A DNA stretch of 64,000 nucleotides from Arachidicoccus ginsenosidivorans (GTDB lineage: Bacteria; Bacteroidota; Bacteroidia; Chitinophagales; Chitinophagaceae), in NCBI RefSeq assembly GCF_007971385.1, contig NZ_CP042434.1, positions 620,001-684,000 of the forward strand, written 5' to 3'. A program made the translations under genes and the position numbers. The first letter of the stretch is position 1, and each line of letters opens with the position of its first letter. Below, piece by piece: positions 19,480 to 30,126 of this stretch. The notes beneath the pieces are model-generated. The model was not told the DNA's origin and ran no database searches. It saw only the letters and a program-made list of their open reading frames with translations.

Positions 19480-20286
19480 CTACTGATTAATCAAATTATA
19501 CAGTTCATCCAGTTTTGGAGACAGAATTATATCTGTACGGCGGTTTTTCGCCCTGCCTTCCGGTGTTGAATTAGTAGCAACAGGATCATACTGGCTATGT
19601 CCGGAAGCCACAAGATTCAATGGACTTACCTGATAACGACCCACTAAAATCCTTACAATTGAGTTGGCTCTGGCAGTACTGAGTTCCCAGTTATCCTGAA
19701 ATTTACCACGGATAGGAATAGAATCCGTATGTCCTTCAATATCAATTTGAAGATCTGGGTTGGTATTGAGCACTGCCGCTAATTTAGCCAGTGCATCTAC
19801 CCCTTTTGTACTGACCACCGCACTGCCTGAAGGGAACAAGAGATTTTCCTGCATGCTTACATATACCTTCCCGTTTTTCTGGGTAACCGTTAATTCATTG
19901 GAGTTAAATCCAGATAAGGCATCAGCCATTTTCTTTCTGAGTGCCTCGGATTTTTGTTTCTGAGAGTCCAACAGATCCTGCAATTGCTGTAACTTTTGTT
20001 GTTGCTTTTGCAAAGCCTCTTTACTTTGTGCGAGTTGATTTTCCTTTGCATTATTATTGTGCGACAAAGAGGCTACCTGATCGTTCAGATTAGAGATATC
20101 ATTTTTAAGACCGGTTATCCGGTCCTGCAAATCACCAATATTGCTGGCCATACGCGCGCTATCACTTTGCAATTGTCTTGTTCTTAACTGGGAAGCCACT
20201 AAATCCCGTTTAGGGACACAGCTGCTAAAGACAAACACAAAACAAACGAGTGCTAACCCGCAAAGTTTCAATGTATTACTTTTCAT
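19480..20286 (-). CDS. OmpA-family peptidoglycan-binding lipoprotein with coiled coil
   Basis: The chosen start is the ATG at 20286 (MKSNTLKLCG), which gives a good lipoprotein signal with the lipobox FSSC. An earlier in-frame start at 20328 would add 14 polar residues before the signal. A Gln/Lys/Ser-rich coiled coil follows (about residues 35-125). The C-terminal OmpA-like domain (about 150-260) has the peptidoglycan-binding pattern IEGHTDS and the NWELSTARA helix. The protein is about 268 residues. It probably sits in the outer membrane and binds peptidoglycan through the C-terminal domain. It is a single-gene unit. Confidence 0.85.
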   Translation of the reverse strand: MKSNTLKLCGLALVCFVFVFSSCVPKRDLVASQLRTRQLQSDSARMASNIGDLQDRITGLKNDISNLNDQVASLSHNNNAKENQLAQSKEALQKQQQKLQQLQDLLDSQKQKSEALRKKMADALSGFNSNELTVTQKNGKVYVSMQENLLFPSGSAVVSTKGVDALAKLAAVLNTNPDLQIDIEGHTDSIPIRGKFQDNWELSTARANSIVRILVGRYQVSPLNLVASGHSQYDPVATNSTPEGRAKNRRTDIILSPKLDELYNLINQ

Positions 20287-20472
20287 TATATTTGTTTTTT
20301 GATTTAAGATATTATTTATTACCAGCACAAGAAGGGTAATTCATTATGTAAATAACTGTAAATCACACTAATAGATAAACAAAGAATCACTTACATATCT
20401 CTTATTACCAACACCATGCCTAAAATCCATCATTTTTTATAGTTCAATTAGAAGTAATTGACTAGCAGTCAG

Positions 20473-21837
20473 CTATAGGATCCTTACACTTTTATACTCC
20501 ATCCCCTCCTCACTTTCTTCAGGGTTCAGTTCCACAAATAACTGTCCCTGGGTGGCTTTGAGGCTAACATTTTTTGGTCCTTTTTCAAATTCTCCCTGAC
20601 TGATCACCTGAGCAGTTTCAATAAGTGATTTAATACGCCATATGATATAATATTCAGGTACACCTAGTTTGGCTTTGGAGGTCAACAGTCCCAATAGCTT
20701 AGAGAGCTTCATCGTAGCAGATCCTAACTGATCTAAAATAATTTTATCGTAATAATCGTTTTCCCTGGCAGATAGTTTCTTGCCTCCTTCCAACAATCTG
20801 ACCGGGCCCGGTGATTTAGATAATTTATCCCATTCTTCGGGATCTAGTTCAAATTCACTGAGCGTTACCACTCTTGCCAAACGAGCAGCTTTTACAAATT
20901 CTTTAGGTTGTATTTCAGATAGCTGTTTGGGATAGAAAATGTGACCCTTTTCATCAATGAAAGGCAGGTTATTTAAATACAGAACATTTATACGCCCCTG
21001 AAATTCCATTAAATAACTGATGATATAATAATAACCGGCAACATCGCGTTCATTTTGCCCCATCCAGATCCATAAGACAGTATCTTCATCCTCTTCTAAT
21101 TGCTGGAACAGCTGATGTAATTTCATTTTATCAGAACGCATTACTTCTGGCTGCACATCTTCTGGCAAACCAAGTACCGACTGCCACCAGTTTTTCCGGG
21201 CCTGCCAGCCTTCCGCTTCACTTAAATCTGCGACGGGTCCCAGGCTGTAATTATCCTCTATATAGAGTATATCTCCTGCATTAGCTGGCTCCAGTTCAAA
21301 GCTTTGTTTGATCTGTTCTCCACCCGCCTGATCAAAAACCATATGGAGAATCTTCACAGGGTTCAGCACTTCAGCGGTTTTGCCTGCTTTCTTTTTTCGT
21401 TTCGATTTAGGCTTAGGCGCCGGCAGTTCCGCGTCTGGTTCGGGTGCATCAAGTGTTGTCTCATCTGCGGTAGCAGAAGGCTTGTCCTCATTTTGATTTG
21501 CCGCATCAGATTCAATTGCCCCGTCCTCTTCTTCATCAGGTTGATGATCACCTGTATCCTGGGCCTGATCGTCATTATCTTCAGCGTCCTTGCCCTTTAC
21601 TTCAATGTTTGGGTTTGATTCTGAGTCCAGGGTTAAATGCGGAGCGAGGACATCATCTTGTTCATGATCCAGATGCTGCTCTTGTTCTTGTTCTAGTTCT
21701 TGGGCCTGATCTGTACGCTGATCTGGATCATTTTCCTTATTTAAATACATATGATCCTGTTGATCATGCAACTCATTTTGATTTGCGGCTTGCTGTGCTG
21801 CTTTTGCATTTTCCTGTGGATCCTTTTCAATGCTCAT
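20473..21837 (-). CDS. DUF1835-type protein with long acidic N-terminal tract
   Basis: The folded part (about residues 155-454) resembles DUF1835 domain proteins: an ILHMVFDQAGGEQIK start, the YSLGPVADL segment and a second half with a WRIKSLI helix. The function of this family is not known. Residues 1-150 are a very acidic, Gln/Asp/Glu-rich disordered tract that ends in a basic patch (KPKSKRKKKAGK). Such acidic Ser/Lys tracts resemble known polyphosphate-modified regions; that is speculation. The gene starts 25 bases after the porX stop on the same strand, so it is probably translated from the porX transcript. Confidence 0.65.
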   Translation of the reverse strand: MSIEKDPQENAKAAQQAANQNELHDQQDHMYLNKENDPDQRTDQAQELEQEQEQHLDHEQDDVLAPHLTLDSESNPNIEVKGKDAEDNDDQAQDTGDHQPDEEEDGAIESDAANQNEDKPSATADETTLDAPEPDAELPAPKPKSKRKKKAGKTAEVLNPVKILHMVFDQAGGEQIKQSFELEPANAGDILYIEDNYSLGPVADLSEAEGWQARKNWWQSVLGLPEDVQPEVMRSDKMKLHQLFQQLEEDEDTVLWIWMGQNERDVAGYYYIISYLMEFQGRINVLYLNNLPFIDEKGHIFYPKQLSEIQPKEFVKAARLARVVTLSEFELDPEEWDKLSKSPGPVRLLEGGKKLSARENDYYDKIILDQLGSATMKLSKLLGLLTSKAKLGVPEYYIIWRIKSLIETAQVISQGEFEKGPKNVSLKATQGQLFVELNPEESEEGMEYKSVRIL

Positions 21838-21862
21838 ATAAATATTTTTCTAATAAAGTTCT

Positions 21863-23418
21863 CTATTTACTTTCCATCTGGATGACCGGAATAATCATTT
21901 CTTCCATGCTCACACCACCATGTTGGAAAGTGTTTTTATAATAATTGACATAATAATTGTAATTATTAGGATAGCATAGAAAACCGTCTTCCTTGGCAAA
22001 AATAAAAGAACTATTGACATGAGGCAAGGGAAGTCCCGCTTCTTTTGGATTTTTAAAAGCCAGCACGTCCTTAGGGCTGTAATTCAGGTTTTTACCATGC
22101 TTATAGCGCAAATTACTCGTGGTTTGTTTATCGCCTATGACCTTATAAGGCGTTTTCACCTGAACACTACCATGGTCTGTGGAAATAACCAGGCGTATTT
22201 TACGGTCGGCTATTTTTTTCAATGCCTGTCTGAGCGGGCTATGCTCAAACCAACTTTTGGTAATACTGCGATAGCCATGTTCATCGCCAGCCAGTTCTTT
22301 GAGCACTTCCATTTCCGTTCTGGCATGACTGAGCATGTCCACAAAATTATAAACGATCACATTCAAGTCATTATTGAGCAGATTATGAATACCACTGAGG
22401 AGTTGTTGAGCATCCTGATTACCAACTACTTTCGTATAACTGTATTTAATATCTTTTTTCTGCATCTTTTTAATAAAAGCAGCTAAAAATCTTCCTCATA
22501 TAAATTCTTTCCCCCTTCCTCTTCATCATTTTTCCATTGCTGAGGGAACTTCTGGGCAATCTCAATGGGCATCATACCCGCAAATACCGCATTGCGACAA
22601 TATTGTGTAGCGGTGGGCAGTATACTGAAATAGGTATCCTCTTTAATCATCCTAAAGTCCTCCTCAAATAAGGGCTGAATCATCTTCCACTGATCAAAAC
22701 GCAGATTATCGATCAGGATGAAAAAGGTCGGCGTCCCTGCCTCTATCAATGGCACTACTTTTTCTTTTAACAGATCGGGACTCAAAATCGGCCGGTTACC
22801 ACTGCCTGCCTGTATCCAATCCGTATAATTCTTAGAGATAAACTTAAAGAAAGCCGTATTGGCTTCCTGTTTTTGGGATTGGAGGATTTCCATCATTTCC
22901 GGGCTTCTGCTCTTTTCCATTTCCAGTTCCCAGTAAATCAGCTTTTTATAAATTTCCTGCCAGCCTTCGGCATCCTGATTGTCACTGAGTGCCAAAAACA
23001 AGGATCTAAACTCCATTTGGTAGGCTGAGGTAGTTTTCTCAGCCACCAGTCGCTTATTATCCAATATTTTTTTAAGACTGAGTAAGACTTGGTTTGGATT
23101 GACTGGTTTGATAAGGTAATCAGCAATCTGACTGCCAATGGCCTCTTCCATTAGATTCTCTGTCTCATTTTTCGTTACCAATACTGCAGGCAGACTTCTA
23201 TGTATCTCTTTAATGGCGGCCAGCGTCTCCAGTCCACTTAGGCCTGGCATTGACTCATCCAGCAGTACGACATCCGGTTTATTTTCCTTTATATATTCAA
23301 TTGCGTCGAAACCATTGTTGAAGGTGATCACCTCATAGCCTTTCTGTTCTAAAAACATTTTCTGACTCTTTAGGCTTTCCATCTCATCATCGACCCATAC
23401 TATACGCGCATTTGTCAT
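21863..23418 (-). CDS. porX: PorX-type response regulator with PglZ domain (one frameshift)
   Basis: The N-terminal receiver domain has the acidic pair (WVDDE), the phospho-acceptor Asp in LLDESMPG and the Lys in YLIKP. A helical linker follows. The C-terminal alkaline-phosphatase-like PglZ domain has LIDNLRFDQW, the Thr in LPTATQYCRN, and the metal ligands in STDHGS. This architecture is PorX, which with PorY controls the type IX secretion system of Bacteroidota. As given, the frame breaks at 22485-22489 (five A on the + strand). One extra base joins the two parts as NLYEEDFLAAFIKK and gives a normal length of about 518 residues. A sequence error is the likely cause. The DUF1835 gene follows closely. 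Confidence 0.88.
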
Positions 23419-23636
23419 TTATCTTGGTTGTTTTCTATTGTTTATACTGTTCAAAAAGCAAATATTGTTCACTTAAGTTTTTAAAGATACAATTTTGCCA
23501 GTAAAATTGCCCTAAGATAAATATAAATTTCAGCAAATCAACCAATTACAAATTAGGCTAAACTACAAATCAAAAAGAAACCTTAATTTAATTCCGGGCG
23601 CTCCAGTATCTACCCTAAACAGCAGGTAATCACGTC

Positions 23637-25034
23637 TTATTGCCAGCCACCTCCCATAGCAGCATATAGATTTACAATAGCCTCATTGCGTTGCAGATAA
23701 TCAGTTACCTGATTAATCTCGGCCGACAGCAAACTTTGCATCGCGATCAGTACCTCACTGTAATCCGCAAAATCATTACGGACTAATTCCTGGGTATAAT
23801 CCACCGCTTTATGCAGACTGTTAAGCTGCATGGTTCTGGGCGTTATTTTATCGGTAGCAGATTTGTAACTATATAAGGCATTAGAGACTTCCTGACCAGC
23901 GCCCAGTAACTTCTGCTTAAAATTATAGAGTGCCTGCAATTGATCTTCCTGTGCTACCTTAAGTCGGGTTTTATTGGCTCTTCTGTTAAATATCGGTTGT
24001 GTTAGGCCACCTAGTATGCCGCCAATAACAGAACCGGTACTAAAAAAGGTGGATAAACTATTGCTTGAAAGCCCTCCATTAGCAGTGATGGTAAGGGAAG
24101 GATAAAAATAGGTCCTGGCGACATTGGTCATTTCAAAAGCCTGCCTGAAGTTCAATTCAGCCTCCCTTACGTCTGGCCGGTTGGCCAGAATCTCAGCGGG
24201 TACGCCTGTTTTAAACAGAGGAATAAATTCTTTGACCGTCAAGCTATCTCTATTAATTCTACCGGGGTCTCTTCCTAATAAATAACAAATGGCGTTTTCG
24301 GTTTCTCTGATATTTCTTTTAAGATCTGGAATGGATACTTGTGTTGCATATAACCCGGCCTCACTTTGCACAACAGCCGCTTCTGTTACCTTAGCCCCCT
24401 TTTTAAGATCTTTCATCACCTCTACTGTTCTCTTCCAGGTTTTAACCGTTTGCATGGTCACACTGAGCTCTTTATCATAAGCCATAAGCGTATAATAATT
24501 TCTGGCTATGGATGCCACCAGGTTTGTTTTTACAGCCTGCTCATAGGCTTCAGATTGTAATAATGCCGCCATCTGGGCCTTTTTAGCACTTTTAAGTTTT
24601 CCCCAGATATCCGCCTCCCAACTGGCATCCACCCCCAGTTGATACTGATGCACATGACTGATGGACCCGGAATTACCAATCTTTTTGGCGTATTCTATGC
24701 TGGCATTTGCATTGAGTTCAGGATAATTATACAGCTCACTTTGCTTAAGGTAAGCAGCTGCCTGATTAATTCTGGAATAAGCTGTTTTCAGATCGAGATT
24801 ATTATCAATCCCCTCCTGAATTAACTGCTGTAGCATTGAATCCTTGAATAGGTCTTGCCAATGCAGGGAACCGATATTTGAGCTATCATCCGAGATTAAG
24901 TGATTCCCTCTAAAAAGGCTGTCAATCTGAACAGTCGGACTTTGGTAGGTCTTTAATACGGACTTACAACCACTGATTGCCATAAGGGTCGAGACAGTGA
25001 AAAATATTAAATAGAAATTACGGCTTTTACACAT
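23637..25034 (-). CDS. Outer-membrane efflux lipoprotein, TolC/OprM (NodT) family
   Basis: This 465-residue protein begins with a lipoprotein signal (FTVSTLMAISGC). The body has the two related OEP halves with long helices, for example the YSRINQAAAYLKQ and ADYSEVLIAMQSLLSAE regions, and the LANRPDVREAELNFRQA motif typical of this family. It forms the outer-membrane channel of the tripartite pump. It is the last gene of the run adaptor, pump, channel (gaps of 118 and 78 bases), and so completes the exporter. Confidence 0.9.
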   Translation of the reverse strand: MCKSRNFYLIFFTVSTLMAISGCKSVLKTYQSPTVQIDSLFRGNHLISDDSSNIGSLHWQDLFKDSMLQQLIQEGIDNNLDLKTAYSRINQAAAYLKQSELYNYPELNANASIEYAKKIGNSGSISHVHQYQLGVDASWEADIWGKLKSAKKAQMAALLQSEAYEQAVKTNLVASIARNYYTLMAYDKELSVTMQTVKTWKRTVEVMKDLKKGAKVTEAAVVQSEAGLYATQVSIPDLKRNIRETENAICYLLGRDPGRINRDSLTVKEFIPLFKTGVPAEILANRPDVREAELNFRQAFEMTNVARTYFYPSLTITANGGLSSNSLSTFFSTGSVIGGILGGLTQPIFNRRANKTRLKVAQEDQLQALYNFKQKLLGAGQEVSNALYSYKSATDKITPRTMQLNSLHKAVDYTQELVRNDFADYSEVLIAMQSLLSAEINQVTDYLQRNEAIVNLYAAMGGGWQ

Positions 25035-25112
25035 ATGAAATTGTACACTTTTCTTTCTTATTCAAATAAGGCTTATAATCAATAACTCTCTGTACCTATC
25101 GCAATCCACCAG

Positions 25113-28100
25113 TTACAAGGGTTGCCATCCTAAGGGATTACCCTTGTTATGACTTAGGTTTGTGGATGCAGGTTGTTGAACGCGTGCCACTTTATCATTG
25201 TCATCATCATCATCATCTTCATCGTCATCATAATGTTTATTTTTCCTTATTCTTTCCTGCAGGTTTTGGAAAATCACAAACAAAATAGGCGTAATAAAAA
25301 CACCAAATAAGGTGCCTATCAGCATCCCACCCACAGCACTCGTTCCAATGGAGTGATTGCCATTGGCACCTGCTCCTGTAGTCAACATCAAAGGCAATAA
25401 CCCAAATATAAAAGCAAAGGAGGTCATTAAAATGGGTCTTAACCGCATTTTAGCCCCAGAGATCGCGGCTTGTGTAATGGACATACCTGACCTTCTGCGT
25501 TTGACTGCATATTCTACAATCAAGATCGAGTTTTTCGCCAGCAGTCCGATCAGCATTATCAGGGTAATCTGAACATAAATATTATTGCTGACGCCCAGCA
25601 TTTTGATAAAAACAAAAGCTCCAAACATCCCAATAGGTATGGTTAGGATAATAGATAAAGGCAGAATATAACTCTCATACTGTGCACTTAATAACAGATA
25701 TACAAATATCAGACAGAGCATAAATACATATATGGTCTGGCTGCCGGCGTGTTGTTCTTCTCTGGAGAGACCAGAGTATTCATAGCTGAATCCGGGAGGT
25801 AAGGTCTCCTGTGCAACTTGTTGAATGGCGGTAAGTGCCTGACCTGAACTATAACCTGCTGCCGGGGACCCGTTGACACTAATTGAATTAAATAGATTAA
25901 ACCTTGTTATCGTTTGTGAGCTGTATATCGTCGTTAAGGAGACAAACTCAGAAATAGGCACCATCTGACCACTCTTTGTACGAACAAAAATACCGTTCAG
26001 GCTTTCAGGCGTCATTCTGTATTGTGGTGCAGCCTGTACCACTACCCTGAACTGCTGCCCGAATTTATTAAAATTTGAAGCATAGATACCTCCAAAATAT
26101 CCCTGCATCGCCCCTGTGATATCTGTTACCGCAAGACCCGCATCTTTAACTTTAGGGACATTAATATTCATGAGATACTCCGGAAAATTCGGATTAAACG
26201 ACGTATTGGCATATTGAATTTCCGGACGCTGGTTAAGATCACTTAAAAAGTCTTTACTAACCTTATAGAAACGGGCAATATCTCCCCCTGTCTTATCCTG
26301 CAACTGAAAGGAAAATCCACTGGTGGTACCAAATCCCTGGATGGTCGCGGGGTATAGAATTTAACTTCCGCATCTTTAATATTAGCCGTTTTTTCAAAAA
26401 GCTCTTCAATGATCTGATCTACATCACGGTGTCGCTTATCCCAAGGAATCAGTGACATCACCAGCATACCATAGTTATTGCCCGAACCAGAAAGGCGACC
26501 TCTTCCGGTTTCAGCCATTATATTACTAATTTCTGGAATAGAACTGGCAATAGCGACCACCTTACGGGTCACAATGCCGGTCCGGCCCAAGGATGCGGCT
26601 GGCGGCAAAGAAATTTCACAATTGATCGTCCCTAAATCTTCCTTAGGGACAAATCCTGTTGGTGTAGTACGGCTAATCAAATATAATCCAGCGGTGCAAG
26701 CCAGCAAAATACCAATGGGTATCCATTTTTTCTTATTGAAAAAACCTATTGCATCTACATAGCGGTTAGTAACCTTCTCAAAGGAAGTATTAAAAGCCAC
26801 ATAGAATTTCTGAATAAAGCCCCGTTTGGGCTTTTTATCCTGATGCCCTTTTAAAAACAGGGCGCAAAGTGCAGGACTAAGCGTAAGTGCATTGATGGCG
26901 GATAAGGTAATGGCGATAGCTAGGGTTAAGCCAAATTGTTTGTAGAACATCCCGGCCGATCCGCCGATAAAACTCACGGGTATAAATACTGCTGCCATTA
27001 TTAATGTAATGGATATAATAGCGCCTGATATCTCTCCCAAGGCATCAATACTGGCTTTTCTGCCAGATTTATAGCCTTCATCCAATTTGGCGTGCACCGC
27101 CTCCACGACGACAATAGCATCATCTACCACAATACCAATTGCTAAAATCAAGGCAAATAAGGTCAATAGATTGATGGTAAAACCAAAGAGCTTTAAAAAG
27201 AAAAAGGTCCCAATAATGGCTACCGGTACAGAAATCGCCGGAATCAAAGTAGATCTGAAGTCCTGTAAAAAGATAAATACAACAATAAATACTAAAATAA
27301 ATGCCTCCACAAAGGTATGGACCACCTTATCAATGGATGCGGTCAAAAAGCATCCACATTTTTAAGTACAGCAAAATGAACGCCTTTGGGAAAAGACTTT
27401 TCAGCGGTTTTCATCACTTCCAAGGTCTGGCGGATCACCTCCCGGGCATTAGATCCAGCGACCTGGCTGACATAAATAGAGACACTGGGGTGACCATTCG
27501 TAGAAGAAGTCTGCAGATAGCTATAAGCGCCCAGTTCAATTTTGGCCACATCTCTTAAACGCAGCAGTCGCCCTCTGAGATCACTTCTAATTACAATATT
27601 ACCAAACTGACTGGTATCGGTCAGGGTACCTGGATATTTAATAACATACTGGAAAGGTTGATTACTGCTTTCGCCGAACTGTCCTGGAGCCGCCTGAATA
27701 TTTTGTTCTTTCAAAGCAGCTGTTATATCAGAAGGAACTAATCCGTAAGAGGCCATTTTGGAGGCATTCAGCCAGATACGCATCGAATAGTCCATTTGCC
27801 CAGAGGCAGATGCATCTCCTACACCCTGAATACGTTTAATGACAGGCACAATATTGATATCGGCATAGTTCTGTAAAAAAGTCTGATCAAAAGCCGGGTT
27901 ATCACTATAAACAGAAAAGGCCAAGAGCGTACTTGTTTGTCTTTTTTTAACCGTCACCCCAGCCAGGGTTACCTCCTGAGGCAGCTGAGGTGTCGCCCGG
28001 GCAACCGCATTTTGTACATTGACTGCCGCAATATTTGGATCACTGCCAATTTTAAAATTGACGGTAATTCTGGCGGATCCGTCATTGCCTGCTGTAGAGG

Positions 28101-28335
28101 TGATATAATCCATATTCTCCACACCATTAATTTGCTGTTCCAAGGGCACTACGACACTTTTCAGCACCACATCGGCATTGGCACCCGAATATTTTGCACT
28201 CACAGAAATTGTGGGCGGTGCTATATCCGGATATTGAGAGATGGGCAGCGTGATAATTCCGATAATCCCCAGTATCACAATTAATACGGAAATTACAGTA
28301 GCAAGGACAGGTCTTTTAACGAATAGTTTTAACAT
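25113..28335 (-). CDS. RND multidrug efflux pump, HAE1/AcrB family (two frameshifts)
   Basis: A full-length AcrB-type pump of about 1,074 residues is present but split into three frames. The N-terminal part starts MLKLFVKRPVLATVISV and has the porter-domain block. The transmembrane block has GIVVDDAIVVVEAVH with the paired Asp of the proton relay. The last part has YVQITLIMLIGLLAKNSILI. The breaks are at 27345-27349 (five A; expected DAFLTASIDK) and 26349-26352 (four G; expected YTPATIQGFG). One extra base at each restores the family sequence. The last 40 residues hold an Asp-rich run (HYDDDEDDDDDDND). The adaptor gene precedes it and the outer-membrane channel follows. No regulator lies beside the operon. 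Confidence 0.88.
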
Positions 28336-28453
28336 AATTGGAGAATATCGCCGAACAGTGAGTCCATCACCTGATCTGACTCATGAATCTATAATCTAGT
28401 CTATATCAAATTTTAATATTGTCTTTGAAATTACAATAACGCTTACTTAGTGT

Positions 28454-29596
28454 TTATTCACTAATGGATTGCTGTAAGGTGACCATCTTGGGCTCGATCA
28501 CCAAATTTTCTCTGAGGTTATCGATTCCATCTGCCACGATCCGGTCGCCTGGCTTTAGCCCACTTTTCACTACATAAAACTTACCGTTATTGGAACTATT
28601 GACACTTATACTTACAGAACTCACTTTATTGTCTTTATCCACTTTATAAACAAATAAAGCCCCCTGAATCTGATAGGTGGCCTTTTGTGGTATAAGCAGC
28701 GCATCCGCAATGGTAGTTGGTAGCCGTACTACGGCGCTGCTTCCATTACGAATAATCCCATTGGGGTTGGGGAAAACGGCTCTTAGATTAACCGCTCCTG
28801 TCTGGGCGTTGATAAAACCACTGGCCGACTGCACTTTACCTCTGTGAGAGAAGACACTTCCGTTGGATAGTACCAGCATTGCTGGTGGCAGGGTGGATAA
28901 TTTTTCCTGAATGGTATTGCCTTTTGCAGAGGCAAAAAAGTCCAGCTCCTGCTTTTCATTAATGGAGAAATAACAATAGATCTGGGATATATTGGAAACC
29001 GTTGTGAGCGCTGTGGCCGTTCCACTGCCCACCAGGCTCCCCACTTTGAAAGGCAGAATACCAATCACACCACTGACAGGACTGTAGATGGAAGTATAAC
29101 TCAAATTGATTTTAGCGTTCTCCAGCGTTGCTTCAGCCTGGGATAAGGCTGCTTTTTTGGCTTCCAGGGTAAATTTGGCTGATTTTAGTTCATAATCACT
29201 GATAATCCCTTTTTCTACTAGTGGCTTTACTTTATTTACATTCATTACTGCAGCATCTACATCTGCCTTGGCAATATTGATATTGGCTTTCGCAGTGCGA
29301 ACATCTTGTTCATATTGGGGCGCATCGATTTTAAACAGTAATTGGCCTTTGTCTACACTGGCCCCTTCATCCACATAAATCCCAGAAATAAATCCATCTA
29401 TTTTAGGCCGGATCTCTACGTTTTCAATTCCTTGAATGGTGCCAGGATAATCCGCATATAAGGTGGCCGTATCAGATTTTAAAGTTATAACAGGATAAGT
29501 GTTATTGGTAACCTGATGGCTTTTTTTGGCCTTGCTTTTACATGCTACCACTGAAAGCAAAATACAGGTGCAGAAAAGCAATGAAAATGAACGCAT
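28454..29596 (-). CDS. RND efflux periplasmic adaptor (membrane fusion protein)
   Basis: This 380-residue lipoprotein has the lipobox LLSVVAC. A lipoyl/barrel-sandwich half follows (PKIDGFISGIYVDEGASVDKG), then a helical hairpin and the second half-motif (YSPVSGVIG). A beta-barrel and a membrane-proximal domain end the protein. It links the inner-membrane RND pump to the outer-membrane channel. It is the first gene of the - strand operon 29596-23637. Its promoter should lie in the 530-base gap shared with clpB. Confidence 0.92.
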   Translation of the reverse strand: MRSFSLLFCTCILLSVVACKSKAKKSHQVTNNTYPVITLKSDTATLYADYPGTIQGIENVEIRPKIDGFISGIYVDEGASVDKGQLLFKIDAPQYEQDVRTAKANINIAKADVDAAVMNVNKVKPLVEKGIISDYELKSAKFTLEAKKAALSQAEATLENAKINLSYTSIYSPVSGVIGILPFKVGSLVGSGTATALTTVSNISQIYCYFSINEKQELDFFASAKGNTIQEKLSTLPPAMLVLSNGSVFSHRGKVQSASGFINAQTGAVNLRAVFPNPNGIIRNGSSAVVRLPTTIADALLIPQKATYQIQGALFVYKVDKDNKVSSVSISVNSSNNGKFYVVKSGLKPGDRIVADGIDNLRENLVIEPKMVTLQQSISE

Positions 29597-30126
29597 AAAA
29601 AATTAAATATATTATTTTTATTTAAATATAATATTCCAATGAGGCATACTTGTCGTTAAAACGGGTCTTTGATGGGATTTCTCCTTTGAAGTTTAATAAC
29701 CAAAACGAACCTGATATAAGCTGAATTACCTATCCTGCCTCCAATTGGCTGACAGCGCTAAAATTAAATAAATCCCGTGAAGTATGCTAGCTTAGATAAT
29801 AAGCGACTAAATATAGGACAATTTTTCAGCAAGAAGTCACAAAGCATGACTTTAAGTCAGTACAAATCAAACAATTATGCCAATTTAGCAGTTTACCACC
29901 TTTTGTATATTTTTTGCTTCTGCTTATGCGTCCGGTTAATAGAAATGTATCAAAATATAAAGATCGGACTATAGCAATAAGACCAGCGGTAAAAGGAAGC
30001 GTCAACCGGTTAAAGGCTCAGCTAAACCTTAAAGAAGGTTTAGCATTAGAATTTTTAACTTTGATAGGCAGTCGCTAAATCTTTTAAAGCTGACACAAAA
30101 CAAAAAATAAAAACCACCATAAATAT
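29597..30126. other. 530-bp divergent intergenic region between the efflux operon and clpB
   Basis: It is AT-rich and carries the start signals of two divergent units. On the clpB side there is a 24-bp palindrome and a TAnnTTTG box (listed separately). A 65-codon + strand frame at 29777-29974 has no family resemblance and I reject it. I see no clear -33/-7 pair for the efflux operon. Confidence 0.5.
30021..30063 (+). promoter_or_regulatory. clpB promoter box with overlapping 24-bp palindrome
   Basis: TAACTTTG at 30056-30063 is a perfect Bacteroidota -7 box, 63 bases before the clpB ATG. In place of a clear TTTG -33 box there is a perfect inverted repeat, GCTAAACCTT (30021-30030), AAAG, AAGGTTTAGC (30035-30044). 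It is not the CIRCE element (different half-sites and spacer) and has no U-tract. It may be the operator of a heat-shock or stress regulator of clpB. Confidence 0.55.

Noticed and set aside
21304..21941. Two long + strand frames opposite the acidic tract of the DUF1835 gene
   Set aside because: They are antisense images of a low-complexity acidic coding region and show no family features.
29777..29974. 65-codon frame in the clpB upstream region
   Set aside because: No family match, AT-driven composition and no promoter; it looks like chance.
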